From the NCBI RefSeq assembly GCF_036417845.1, contig NC_089982.1, positions 65,547,684-65,611,683 on the forward strand: a stretch of DNA of 64,000 bases, given 5' to 3'. The notes under the pieces are model-generated. The model saw only the letters and a program-made list of their open reading frames with translations, searched no databases and was not told the DNA's origin. Source of the DNA: Apteryx mantelli. Taxonomy: Eukaryota > Chordata > Aves > Apterygiformes > Apterygidae. The first letter of the stretch is position 1, and the number at the start of each line of letters is the position of its first letter. The position numbers and the translations under genes are program-made. This document shows positions 11,860-23,915 of the stretch, piece by piece.

Positions 11860-14800
11860 ACACTGGAAGGGCACTGAATCAAAACTGCCAGTTCAGGACA
11901 CCTAATCCTCCCATAGAATGATGAAAACATAGTAACTGTTATGCTGGAACTGAACTGATGCTGTAACTGATGACATGAATATTTAAAGTATTCATAGCTA
12001 ACACTTTCATTCAAACTGTTTAATATGCTGCACCTTTAAGTAAACACTTATATTAGAGAATTACACTAGGAATATTGTAATAAACATTGGTGCCACATTT
12101 AGGATTACTCATTTAGGTTAATGGAGAAAAGATAGAAATTCATAATTCTCACAGTATCTTTTCTGAAGTTTCTGGTTGCTTATACAGGACTAGGTAGGCA
12201 TAAACAACTTCAGAATTTTACTGATTGATTTATAGAGTGGTCTGAGGAAAAGATTTTAAAATTCATTAAGCACTGTTTTATAGTGTTTTACATTAGCCAA
12301 TAGCAAGAGGATTGTCTTATCTTAAACCAAAGTGGAACCAGATGGCTGGCACCAAAAATTTACAAGGTTTGTGATTTTTTTAAACAAGGATTTGGAGAAA
12401 GCCTTGAAAAACATTTATTTCAGGATAAGGCATTTGCAAAGTGTACCAGAAAGTCAAAGATATTCTTGAAACAGGAGAAGAAAAAAAAAAGGCATTTGAA
12501 ATGGAGGGAATGGATGAAGACATAGAAATGGTTTGGGGAAAGAAATCTAAACCAAGAGGACAGATACAGGGTTAAAACAATATACATCCAGGCAAATGCA
12601 AAGCAAACCAACAAAAAACAAGATGGAAATATTATAACTTAAGTGAAAAAAGTAAAAACAAAAGGAGTTTAATAGAAATAAGTTACTTTGGACTAGTCCA
12701 CTTGATTCAGGTGAGATGAAAAAAATGAAAAGGTTATTTCTGAACTAGGGTTTAAAGAATGCATAAAAGACATTAAAATGCAGAGGTGGTGGAGGAGCAT
12801 TGCATATATGAAGTTGCATGGAATTTGAAAAGATTTGAAAATTTTCTGAGTAAAAAAACCCATACAGTTGAATCCAATGCAATTGCATACAAATTCAATA
12901 CTGTTATGCCACTATTGTGCCTTTAGGGAGAGACACTGAGGGCAAAGTTTTTGTGGAGATCAGAAGCAGATAAATCTAATAAGAGAGCAATAACTGGTGA
13001 TAAAAAAGAGTTAGACATATATGGGTGTCCCTCAGTTATGAGGGAATCAGGTGAAAACACTCAGTTATGCTTGATAGGGAAAAAGTATCTGATGGATATA
13101 AACACTTATGCTTCAGGGCATAAACCATTCATTGGGTACTTGGAGTTAGGAAGACACTTCTATGAACAGATTATTTTATAATGGTCCGTTACAGGATTTC
13201 TTACACCTTTTTAAAGTATCTAATAACATCAAATATCAGAAAAAAGAAGGAAAATTAGACAAAACTTACCTGACATGCTACGGTACCCTTGTCTAATCTT
13301 TTGATAAAAGAAATTGATAAAATTGAAAGCACTTTTTGATAAATTTGCCATTTTAAAAATATTAGTCTTTATGAAAAAAATAGATATTTGGATTCTGCTT
13401 CCAGTTCATCTTGGAATGATGCAGTATTGTGATAGCAAACATCACTGAGTATTGCTATTAGGTATAGTATGTTCTTTTCCAAGGTTTTTTTTAAATCTCT
13501 GTGTGAAACAATTTCCTCAAGAAATGTCACTGGGCACACAGCCCCCCTTCCTTCTCACACTTATTAGTAAATATCCTGAACCCCAGAGTAACCAAATTCT
13601 ATTTAATCTGTATGGCTTGACCTCACCACTATTTTTAAAGTATTTGGAATTCATAGTCAATCTACAGTAAGACTTATTTAACTTACATAATCTTTAGTCC
13701 CCCCAAAATATTATAAGCCTCAACCAAATATTTTTGTCAGGAAATGCATGTCTAGGGCACAGCATAGGTTTGTTATCATGTCAGACAAGTTCAATTTAAA
13801 AAATCATAGATTCATAATATGATGGAAGTTATGTGATATTAGCAGTAATGAGTTTCTGTTGAGACAGCTTTATTTTTTCCTCCTATCAAGCAATTTCCGA
13901 AGTATAAGTTCTACTTAAATGAAAACTATAGCAAACTTTCCTAGGTAATGAGATTCCATGTTAATCCCCCATGCTGCAAATCAATTATTTAAAGCCTTTC
14001 ACAGCTAATGGATCATATAGTACTTTCTGATTAATGCCATCAAGCTAGTTTTAATGCAGTGAAACAACCAACAGTCTTAACCACTCTGTTTTAAAAGTAC
14101 TTTTCTCAGGTTAGAGAAGGAATACCAAAAATAATTTTTTTAAAATATTCATTTGTATGAGAAAAACACTGAACTCAAACTGCAACACAGAATATATAGT
14201 TGTGCTTACTAGTAATAAACAAAGAGCCATTAATGTTGATTACAAATTCTGCATCTCCTATTACATAGTGCTACAGAAGTAAACTAAGCAAAAATCAATG
14301 CTTAGCATTGTTCAGGATAGCTTTTTCCATGGAAGTGTTATAATAAGCGTTTCTGTCTAGATGCTAATGGAAAAAAGTTTCTAGCAATATAGTAAGAATA
14401 GTAAGTTGTCTGCATAGTCTGCTAATACCAAGTTAGCATGAGTTTGTATGTTACTTTTCAACTCTTATGTGGTGCACTGTGATGGATATTCCACAACAGT
14501 GCTGAGTGAGGGATTCTCTATAAATGTACATAAGAACAATACATTACTGAAGAAAAGATGCCTGGGAAAAGAGAGAAGGCGATCATGGCAAATTATTAGT
14601 CTCTAGGCAGCAAAGACTCAGATAATAAAAACTGATGTGCATTCACAGGGAAAAAAAATAGTTAGCTACCCCGCCTAATACCCTCTGCTTGATTTACAGA
14701 ACACTTGTTTTAAGTAAAACACATTAGCATGGGAAATTTATAGTTCAGTGGAAAATTTGTCTGTGCTGTGAAATAGCTGACCAGAAAACAATGCATACAC

Positions 14801-15028
14801 AAACTCAGCTATAGCTGCTTTTCACAAAATAGAAGCAATTTAAGACGGTGAATTTCATACAAGAACCTTTACAGTGAACTGGACAGTAATAAAGGTATTT
14901 TTAGAAAGGAAGTTCATAAGATCTGATGGAGTGCCCAATAGTTTTGACTTTTCTTATGGACAATTATGTTAAATATACTACCCATCCTTAAGCTCATCTC
15001 TTTATTTTCATTTTGAAGTGTGGCCGTT

Positions 15029-15208
15029 CTTTTTCTTTTCTTTTTTTCTTTTTTTTCTTAGGGAAACAGTACTGCAGACAAAGAAAGAAGGCAATAAACT
15101 AAAGCAGTTCCTGAAAGTCATGTGGGAAATGATCATGTAGGAAAGAATTCAGATGCCACTTCAAATCAGAGAAATATGATATTACATATAATATTCTAAT
15201 AAAATAAA
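15029..15208 (+). other. Possible 3'-terminal exon (weak)
   Basis: A long T/C tract (about 15029-15058) ends in an AG at 15060-15061, resembling a strong vertebrate 3' splice site. In one frame from 15063 there are 25 sense codons, rich in Lys, Glu and Met, before a TAG at 15138-15140. Two overlapping AATAAA signals follow at 15198-15208. Acceptor, short reading frame, stop and poly(A) signal is the order of a terminal exon. Each element is common by chance in AT-rich DNA, however, I do not recognise the peptide, and no partner exon is evident. Treat as a candidate only. Confidence 0.12.
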
Positions 15209-15556
15209 TGAAGTCTCTGGAAAAAAAAAAACAGAACAAAAAGACAGGGGAAAAAAAGAAGACTATGAGCTTTATGCAGCATTGGACATTTGCAGGTTCT
15301 AGTTGGCGAATTTTGTCCTTCACTTTATTTATGAGGAACAAATACAGGTATCGCTAGTAACATTTGAATCTATTGCTTCTTTCCTTAGATATGCAGCCAA
15401 AGAAAACCAGCAGTGATTAGGTTCAATTTTTGCGTAGTGGAGTAATGGAATAAGACAAATGTCAAAGAAGATCTGGGTTCACTTTCCCACCACAGCAAGA
15501 AGGAATTAATCTCCCATGTCACTTTTGAGGTCAATTTTCTTAATGTCCAACCGCAG

Positions 15557-15612
15557 GGCATTCAGGGTGGGGGTACTTCCGCCTTTGTAGCCAGCAACTC
15601 AAGATTCGTGCG
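15557..15612 (+). other. Possible 56-bp internal exon (weak)
   Basis: This GC- and CpG-rich patch sits in AT-rich DNA. It is bounded by an acceptor-like CCGCAG ending at 15556 and a donor-like GTGAGG starting at 15613. Frame 0 is open across all 56 bp (18 codons plus 2 nt, rich in Gly, Ser, Ala and Val), and a second frame is also open. I do not recognise either peptide. The donor is reasonable and the pyrimidine tract is weak. It could equally be an old repeat fragment. Confidence 0.12.
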
Positions 15613-15794
15613 GTGAGGAGGATGATAAGCAAGGTGGAGCATCAGTCTGATATCTAGTAGTACTCACATAGAGAAGTGAAAAGCCTGGCTGTGGTCTCTG
15701 CACCAGAGGATTATTTCTGCCTCTTACGTAATTGTTTCTGAACTAAAAGGGAAAAATGGTGCAGGAACAATGTAGGAAATATGGACTGTAGTAC

Positions 15795-15852
15795 GTCTAC
15801 ACTTACTGTTCATTACAGTAAGTAGTACTATTCCATAGGTCTACACTTGCTG
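15795..15852. repeat. Hairpin overlapping a 14-bp imperfect direct repeat
   Basis: ACTTACTGT (15801-15809) and ACAGTAAGT (15815-15823) are perfect inverted copies with a 5-nt loop. GTCTACACTTACTG at 15795-15808 recurs with one change at 15839-15852, 44 bp downstream. Function unknown; possibly a remnant of a small duplication. Confidence 0.55.
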
Positions 15853-17152
15853 TATCACTTACTGTTGAGAAGAACAGCTCCTAAATAACCCTATGACTGC
15901 AACACGAAAAAATATTAATAAATAAAGGAATGCAAACACCATTAAGCATTTTAATTGGAAATATGAAGATTTTAAAAGCAGTTTTCTCCATTTATTTTTT
16001 CTTTCACATTATTTTAACAATTGTTTTAGTTTTTCTATCTAAATATATTGAAAGCACTTTGAACAATAACTGTACCTTATTATTTGTTTTGAAGGTCTCT
16101 CTCTTTCCTTTTCCACACACTCACAGAAAAAAATGTTATCAAAATGGTAATAATAGCTAATTTTTGCAGATGCCTTTCACACCAGGACTTAGAAAGAGCT
16201 GAGATATTAAATATGCTAAGATATACGTGTTAATGTAGAAATGAAGTTTTTCCATCCTTTTTTAAAGCACTATTCTACAGTTGATCTTATGAATAAATCT
16301 ACTATTATAGAACCCTCATTAAAGTATGGGGATGGTGGTTACTAAATATATATTTTCTAAAAGCGGTTGGAGTAGCCCAGCAAGGAAGCAAATAATTAGA
16401 ACTTAAGTAGTGTGTAAAATGCAATCAGCTTGATTCATTCCATGAACATACAGAAAATAAGGTGTTTTCTGTTCTGCAATGATCTGTATTGATATGTAAA
16501 ACAGTACAGATGCTTTCTTTTGATATTCTATAACTTTTAGAGGATTCTGTCTTTTTGCCTTTACAAGTCTATTTTTATAGCTGCAAACAACTTAGCTTTG
16601 TGAAACAAGAGAAGTTGCTCTGAAAAGGAATATTCTAAAGTAGATCTAGCTAGCGGGGGTGGGGACGAAGCTTGACATGTAAAAGTTTGTTTGTCTGCTG
16701 ATTGGGCAGTATTTTTTAAAGAATTCCCCAAAAGGATTTAAACTACTACATTAAGGAATTAAAAAAGGAACCTACCAAAGAAGTTACTGAAATATGAGTC
16801 GAAATGGGGTGAACACAGAAAGAGGAACTCTTTGAGATCTGCTTTTCCCTGTGATTCAATATTGACTTGCCATATGGTATAAAAAATGTGATAGGTCTGC
16901 ACTTATAAGCAACAGCTCTTAAGAGGTGACTTTGTTGGAACTGTCAAGATCTGTGTTTTGATGACTGTAACTGGGACAGCTCCTAAACACCAAGTGAAAT
17001 CATGCTAAAATTCACATATGTTTGCTTAACTTACTTTATTTCTTTATAAATTTACATACCTTGTGGTGGATATAGATTATGAAACAAACCTAAAAAAGAC
17101 AATAAGCCACGTTTTGACTACTTTGCCTGAATGATGAATGATTTCCATACAA

Positions 17153-17219
17153 TTCAAATGTTTATGATGCCATCTTACTCAAGTGAGTGTTGAGCAAAAT
17201 GGCGTCATAAACATTTGAA
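17153..17219. repeat. Near-perfect hairpin with 30-bp arms and 7-nt loop
   Basis: The left arm 17153-17182 and right arm 17190-17219 are reverse complements at 27 of 30 positions, separated by the 7-nt loop GTGAGTG. The first 15 arm positions pair perfectly. The differences lie at arm positions 16, 22 and 26, and two of the three become G-U wobbles in a minus-strand RNA. Pairing stops abruptly outside 17153 and 17219, so the structure is discrete. It could be a microRNA-like precursor, a very short palindromic transposon relic, or an inverted duplication from template switching. No host gene or promoter is recognisable nearby, and a TG microsatellite begins 47 bp downstream. Confidence 0.75.
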
Positions 17220-17264
17220 GCTAAAGCTGAAATAAGCTAAGGCTGTTTCACTTATTTATTTGGA

Positions 17265-17266
<2 letters not shown>

Positions 17267-17303
<37 letters not shown>

Positions 17304-17310
17304 GTGTGCG
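17267..17310. repeat. (TG)n microsatellite
   Basis: An uninterrupted TG run covers 17267-17298 (16 units). It continues as TG with CG interruptions to about 17310, and TG-rich sequence follows. It is probably length-polymorphic and is a potential Z-DNA former. Confidence 0.95.
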
Positions 17311-19943
17311 CTTGTGTTTGTGTGACTGGGCTGGAATGAAGGAAGGGAGAGTTGCAAGCAGTATTACTATTTACGTGCCTTAATGATGCTTATTAGTAAT
17401 TAAGCACCTCACACTAACAGACAAGCTAATAAAAATTCTCATTACCTCTAGAAAATGTTATCATTCTCTTTTATGTAGGTATGTAACTGAAACCAGTTAG
17501 ATGATTTTTGCTCCAAGACAGTGGCCAAAGCTGTTGAAGTGTAAAGTGGTATTTACTGGAGATTGCCCTGAAATCCAAATATTGCCTAGCAGCTTTTAAG
17601 AAAATCAGGTTTCAGTAAAATTTGCTTCAGCAATCAGTTATTATAGAACATTATTTAGCTTCCCTAGTTAGGTCTGAGTTCTGATTTTGTTTTATCCTAA
17701 GAGCAGAGTAAAAATCTGCAGGAGAAGTACAAGATGGTTTGATCACACATGTGATGTTTGGGGTGATTTAGAAAAGTTCTGTCCAATTGAATATCAGTCA
17801 TCTTCTGGAGAAGCCTCAGTGATTCCACATCAGTTTCATTCCATGAAAAAATAAGTTATTCAAGTACAAATTAAAACAGGCATTTGCAATGCAATAGAGC
17901 TTAACACGTCATACAGCTAAAAGTGCAGTCAGGCAGCATCAGTTCACACACATAAAGTACCTTAGGGATATACGCAGGTGACTGAGTGATGAGAAGACAG
18001 AACTGAGTAACAGAGATCTCTCTAGTTTTGCAACCATTAAATGAGGCCATAAATAAAGCTATTAAATAAATATTTGCTATTAATAAAAGCTAATGTCAAT
18101 AGCATTGAGCTAGTAGTTAGGGTGTGTGTGTGTGTTTGATCTTGCTAGTCCTATTCATGTGTCACTTATCCTGTAATCAACAGAGTTATTGAACTATAAA
18201 ATGTATGCATATTAATTTCTTTTAAGGACAGCGTTAGTCATTACAGAGCCCAAAAAATAGCTACTGTCTATCCATGTGCACCCTAGCAAAAAGAGTAAAT
18301 GCTGAAGTCATGTTGTATGTTTGTTAACTGTTTCCATAGAATTATGTCAGCTGTTGTGATTGCATTTTTCTTTTAAAATTCACATCCTCAAAGAGTGTTA
18401 TTAAAGGTTCAGAAAGATTTTTGGAACCCCAGACATTTTTTTCTTTCCTGAACTGATCTGAAAATGTTACATTGAATATCACACATTGTGTTAGAATAGC
18501 AGATTCAGACATCCTGCATTATTATGGCAGAGAACTGAACTTCTAACAGAAAGGACAAAACTGTTTTTACCAGTCACTCTAAAATTAAATAGTACAGGTA
18601 AAAATACCTGCCACCTATATCTACAAGAGAGTTTAGAGGAAACCAAGCAGAAAAACAGACTTTGCTTTTCTACTCACAGCAGAAATTAGGAACTACTTCA
18701 TCATGCTTAGTGGAATTACATGTTCCAACATTAAATGGAGGTGTTGTCTGTAAAATATAATTGGATGAAATTATTTAAATCGAAATATATCTGACTATGA
18801 ATAAGTTAACAATAGGAACTGAAACTTATTATATGTCAGTTTATCATGAGTATGTTCACTCTGCTCAAGACAGTGCCATGCAGGATCTCCTGGTTATAAG
18901 TATCAGTACTTCCGTGTTATTAAAATGTTCTGTTTGTCTAACACACTCTGCTTCTCACACCTGTACTCATTTATCCTGAGCTAGAGAGGATATCTGTGCA
19001 GAACTGCTTTGTGCCATGAATGTTTAACTAAAAATGTACTTCTTGTGTGATATATGCTAGCACAGAAAAGTTTGTTTTGGTGAAGGATTTTCATATTCTT
19101 CTGTAAAGCAGAACCAGAAAAATACGTTCCCATTGATAACTTGATTAACTTTAGTTGAGTTACGCCCAGAGATGAATTTGGCTCATTAAATAAAGTCTCA
19201 GTTCTCATTAAAAGAAGTTTGTAACCCTTTTGCTTGCTAAGAAACCCTTGAATACCTAAACTAGTATTATGTCAGATAAATGAATCAATAGGCTTGAAAA
19301 TTTGTCAGCCAAAATATGAAGAACATTTCACGTTTCCAGCCTTCTGGCTGCTTGCGATGACTGAGCAGGATATCTCTTGATTACAAAAGGACAAGCTAAA
19401 TAGATTAAAGGACAATGAGTATATCATGAATGTTAAGGAGTCTGTGAGAAGAAGAGAAATGTAATAAAGCAAACTAATGTCTAGTTACCTTTCCTTGATA
19501 TTTCATAGGGTGGCACAAATTTATCCATGTGCTTTTTAGGATCCAAGATTAATTTTATTTGGATCATAAGAGAGGGGAAAAATGTTTAATGGCCTCAACA
19601 AAGATGTGATTGTTAACTGAAGGACAAATAATAGATGCCTCAAGCATTGTGATTAAAAATTATTATTATATTATCTGTTTATGGAAGAACTTTACTAAAC
19701 AGTAGAAAATCTGAAAAAATATATCTGTCAGACTTCTTTAAGGAGGCAAAGTAGCAATTACTTGCTACTACTCTTTACTGACTAAACATCAGGGAGTGAT
19801 GCCAGGTAGCACGACAGGTATTTAAAATATGGTCATATTTTATTCATGGCACCTAAAAGAATGTAAGTGGCTAATGAACAGGAAATGATGATGCTCTATC
19901 TGCATCCATGAATGTAGATGTTTCATGAAGCTACTTGGGATCA

Positions 19944-19986
19944 GGACATAATCATTCCCAATGGTCAGTTCCCCGGACATAATCAT
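19944..19986. repeat. 12-bp direct repeat, 31-bp period
   Basis: GGACATAATCAT occurs at 19944-19955 and 19975-19986. The sequence between the copies is not repeated. Minor local duplication. Confidence 0.6.
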
Positions 19987-22900
19987 CCATAGGTATTCCT
20001 TTACTGCTCTTCTACCTATCTAATTCCAGAGGAAAAAAGAATATTCAAACTTTTCTTCCTATTACTGGCTATGAGTAAAATACTAAGAACCTTTAAATAT
20101 GATACTCAGCTTGTCTGAAACCAAAACAAATCTATTTTTGTTTTGCTATTAAGAGAAATTAGAAGAAATTAAATTCACATGTGCTTCCATGAAAATTTGT
20201 CCTGTCCTGACACGAATTAAAATGTATACAGAACTGGATCTAAATGATAGTTCAACATATATCTGCAGGTGTACAGGATATAAACAAAAGTTTGCAACTC
20301 AGTGTTCATCAGTGGCATAAAATGTGTGAAAAATTTCTGCAAATTGTGTGATAAAATAGCAGTTTTGTACAGGAAAATACTTATTTATACACCAACAGAA
20401 TGACCCAATGTGAACTTTGAAATCTTCATCACGACTGGAGGCAGTTCAGGTATAATACAGTTTTTGTTTATTCTGACTGAAAAATACACACTTCCAAGGT
20501 GATCCAATGTCACGCACAACATCTGCTTCAATTTCTTATTATGTAGGAGAAAAGTAAAATAGTTCAAAGGAAGGCTGAACAACTTTGCCTCAGACTAAAG
20601 CAACACTAATTAAGACTTTCCTTCCAGATAGCGTGATTTCACCATTCAGTGGAAAGAAAGAAAGGGTTTGTCACATATAGGAATAATACAGAGACATGGG
20701 GATAGTGAATCCAGATGGTTCCTTTATCTTATCAATCTCTCCATTTCAAACAAATACTGACACACATGCTATTTCTTATTGACAAATCAAGAGGCTTTCA
20801 GAACCAGAGAGGATGACCGGTGGATAGATCTTAAAAAGTAGAGATGTCTCCGAAAAAAAGCCTAACTAACTATACGTTTAGGTTCTAAATATACAAATGC
20901 TTTCAGAATTCCTCAGAAAGCATTGCTTTGAGGGGCATATGATAAGCTTGTGTTGTAGGTGCTTCAAGACACCTAGGTTGCATCTCTCAGAGAATCTCCT
21001 TTCCTACCCTAGCAAGCCAAAATATTCCTTTTCTCACTGAACATGTAGAGAAGGAAAGAATAATTTATCCATGAATAAAAATCAAGAATGAGATATCTTC
21101 CAACCACTTACAAACACAATCAGCAGTTCTGTGTTTGGAGCCAGAATTGAAATTGTATTACAAAGAACAACCAAATTATGCTACTGACTGTTCCCTATGC
21201 CAGGGGGCTAGTCATAGCAACAATATTAAATCTGACCAATTTACTTTTTAAAAATATGTTTCTATTAAATGAAAATAGTTTTCTCTTTTCTAAAGTGAAC
21301 AGTGATTTTTTAAAAAAAAAAGTTTTGAAGTTCTATTTTTTACTTGATATTAACTTCAACATCCTTTGCATCAGTCTGTATACATGCTTTACATTAAAAG
21401 AAGGGTTATAGCTTGTATATTCAGACGGTTGTCAGGTTTTCATGCAGCAGAAATATAGCCTCACTGTTAGGATGGGTTTCATAAAGAGCTCCCAATGTCC
21501 AAAAAAAGTTTTCCCTAATTAAAAAATATTTCATGTAAGTATTTTCATATAATAGCAATATATTTTGTTTCATAAAATTCAGTGTGCTTTCTGAGTTTTA
21601 TCTTTGAAAATCTTGAGTCTTGAGGCTCTTACTTGTAATGTCGTAGTTAGATTTGCAATGTAACTAAGCTCTGCCAAAATTTGTACTCAACAAGAGAATT
21701 CTGTGAAAGTCTATACTATAAATGAAAATTGAATTTTAAGTCTTCAGAGGAATCTTTGTAATTGTACTGCAGTTAAGATACGAGCATTAGATAATAATTT
21801 GCTCTTTGTAGTGAGTTTTTCAACTATATTTAATTGACTTAAAGAAAATCAACAGCAGCAAAAATCTTTACTTGAGTTCTATGGCAAAAGGGATTGCAGT
21901 TTTCTCAAACACATCCTCAGAATTTCCAAGACATCTGGTTAATATTAGTAATGTTATGATTTAATCCTTAACTTAGACTAAAATTGCTGGTTTATTACAT
22001 TGGTTAAACTTACATTAATTTGATAGTAATCTTGCTTTTGTGTAGTATTTTATTATTTAAAGAAAGTAATCTGAAATACTGCTTTTTTTGTGTTTTAGCT
22101 GTTTTGGTCGTATTTTCTTAGTCATATTTATTCAAAAAAGACAGCTATTTAATCCTTCACAATTAGAGTTCTGGACATGGTTTAAAAACATTTACTATGT
22201 GTGGACTGGAACACAAAATTCTGAAAATATTTCTTTTATTTTTCTTGCCTGCCTGTGAGGTTTCACAGATTTAGACTTACCAGAGAAGAGGTAGGATGAA
22301 GAGATACAGATTCTTTGATAGATATTGTGATTGTACCTGGACAAAATAGTCTGTAGGAATGTACGTTTAAAAATTGCTTAGGGAATACACTTTTTCTCTA
22401 GATTATTGCCAATATTCTGTATTTACATTCTTGCATGATTTGTGGAGCATCCAATACTGGCACAGACACACCTCACCTACTGAGCACATATGCCATTTAG
22501 GAGAACTCTTCCTTACTTCTTTCTGTTCATCAAGTTCACAGAAGCCTTTTTCAGCAGAGCAATTTTTTAAAAAGGTAAGGAAATGATATTTTTTGGTTTA
22601 CCTTTTAACTTTTCAGAGTAAAAATGTATTATACTTTTCTGCTAGTGTCTCTTCTTAACTAGGCAAGTCATTATACTTTGGCTGTTAACTAATAAAAGGA
22701 AGGCAGAAAAAAGTTGTATGATAGGAGTGCCCTCAGTCCTGATTCTATTTGTGATGTTACCATTATATAGCTGAAGCTGGTGACACACATAAACTCTTCC
22801 ATTACTCAGACTGCCTTGCAGTTATGTCAGACCAGCTGTTAGGATTATATAAACCCTCCCTCCGGTATGATTTTATATTGGTTGATGCTTGTTGTACAGG

Positions 22901-23043
22901 TAACTCCAGTGTGTTCCCTTGAACACCCCAGACTTGTATTAGGAAACATTTCCTGGCTGCTTCTTGCCACTTAACTATCTGCATGGAACAAAAGATTGAC
23001 AGGTTCAGGAAATGTCAGATTCTTCAGCAAGAATATATTCTAT

Positions 23044-23109
23044 AGGATATAGCTCTCTATATCCTTAGGAAGACTTTACTATTACCAAAAGATCTTAGCA
23101 AGATCTTTT
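23044..23109. repeat. Two adjacent perfect small hairpins
   Basis: AGGATATAG (23044-23052) pairs with CTATATCCT (23057-23065) around a 4-nt loop. AAAAGATCTT (23087-23096) pairs with AAGATCTTTT (23100-23109) around the 3-nt loop AGC. Two perfect 9-10-bp stems lie within 66 bp. No gene context explains them. Confidence 0.6.
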
Positions 23110-23880
23110 AGAGTAATATAAACACTGCTGACTGTACTGTCTATGAGGATCTCTCAGAAGTGTGGATGGCAAACAGTGATTCAAAATATACAATGGTAGC
23201 AAGATATGGAAGCTAAAGCAAGATAAAAACACAGTATGTTTCCTGTGGGGATCACAGTGAACAGGAACTTCCATTTGCATTGCACAGTTGTTTTGATTTT
23301 ATGAGTTCTGGCAGCTGACTGTCTTTGCAAAGAACCTACTAGCTGTTCTTTGGAAGTATTTTCTATGGCTCTGGTGTAAGACAGTAACAAATACGAATAT
23401 TTAAAGGTTTAAACGTTTTTTGTTTTATTTTGCTTAACTTTGGTGTTCTTTAGAAAAAGTACCTTTCATATAAATTACTTCAGTACTTCCCTTTTTTTCA
23501 CTGTGTTGGTAAAATGAAACTTGCCCTAAACCTGCCTAAACCAGATGCTGTAGAATCTTCGTCCTGTAATGAGGGAAGCTCAAAAGGCTTTGAGTTTTGG
23601 GTAATCCTCCCAAAGTCAAGATGCTTAGCACAAGACTTTATGAAGCTATCTGACTGCGGTGGTGTTTTTGAAAGTAGCATTTAGATTCTATCTTTCAAGT
23701 ACTTTATGTGCATTAAGTAGTTACTCCTTAATAACCTAAAAGTATTCTGTTGAATTCCCTTCTTACACTGCTCTGGACATTTGAATATTTCTCCTCACAT
23801 ACCTGTTTGTAATTGTTTACTTTACAGAATACTTTTTTCTCCATCTTGAGAATGTAACAGGGAAAATACTTGCACTGGCC

Positions 23881-23915
23881 TTTTGTACAGGCTGAGTTTT
23901 TTTGTACAGGCTGAG
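23881..23915. repeat. 16-bp tandem duplication, 19-bp period
   Basis: TTTTGTACAGGCTGAG occurs at 23881-23896 and identically at 23900-23915, separated by three T residues. The exact identity suggests a recent slippage-type duplication. Confidence 0.75.

Larger units (their letters stand above)
11860..17152. other. Gene-free AT-rich unique DNA
   Basis: No recognisable gene. Open frames are short and unrelated to any family I know. Two weak exon-like signals (15029-15208 and 15557-15612) and a hairpin with a direct repeat (15795-15852) are listed separately. At about 13800 the words CATAGATTCATAATATGATGG loosely recall an old CR1 3' end, but the match is too poor to call. Confidence 0.55.

Noticed and set aside
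11671-11877. 68-codon frame with a signal-peptide-like stretch in the LTR
   Set aside because: It runs across the LTR boundary into flanking DNA and spans the poly(A) signal, so it is a by-product of LTR sequence and not a gene.
13800-13845. Possible ancient CR1 3' end
   Set aside because: Only a loose resemblance to CATAGAATCATAGAAT-like tails, with no upstream CR1 sequence recognisable.
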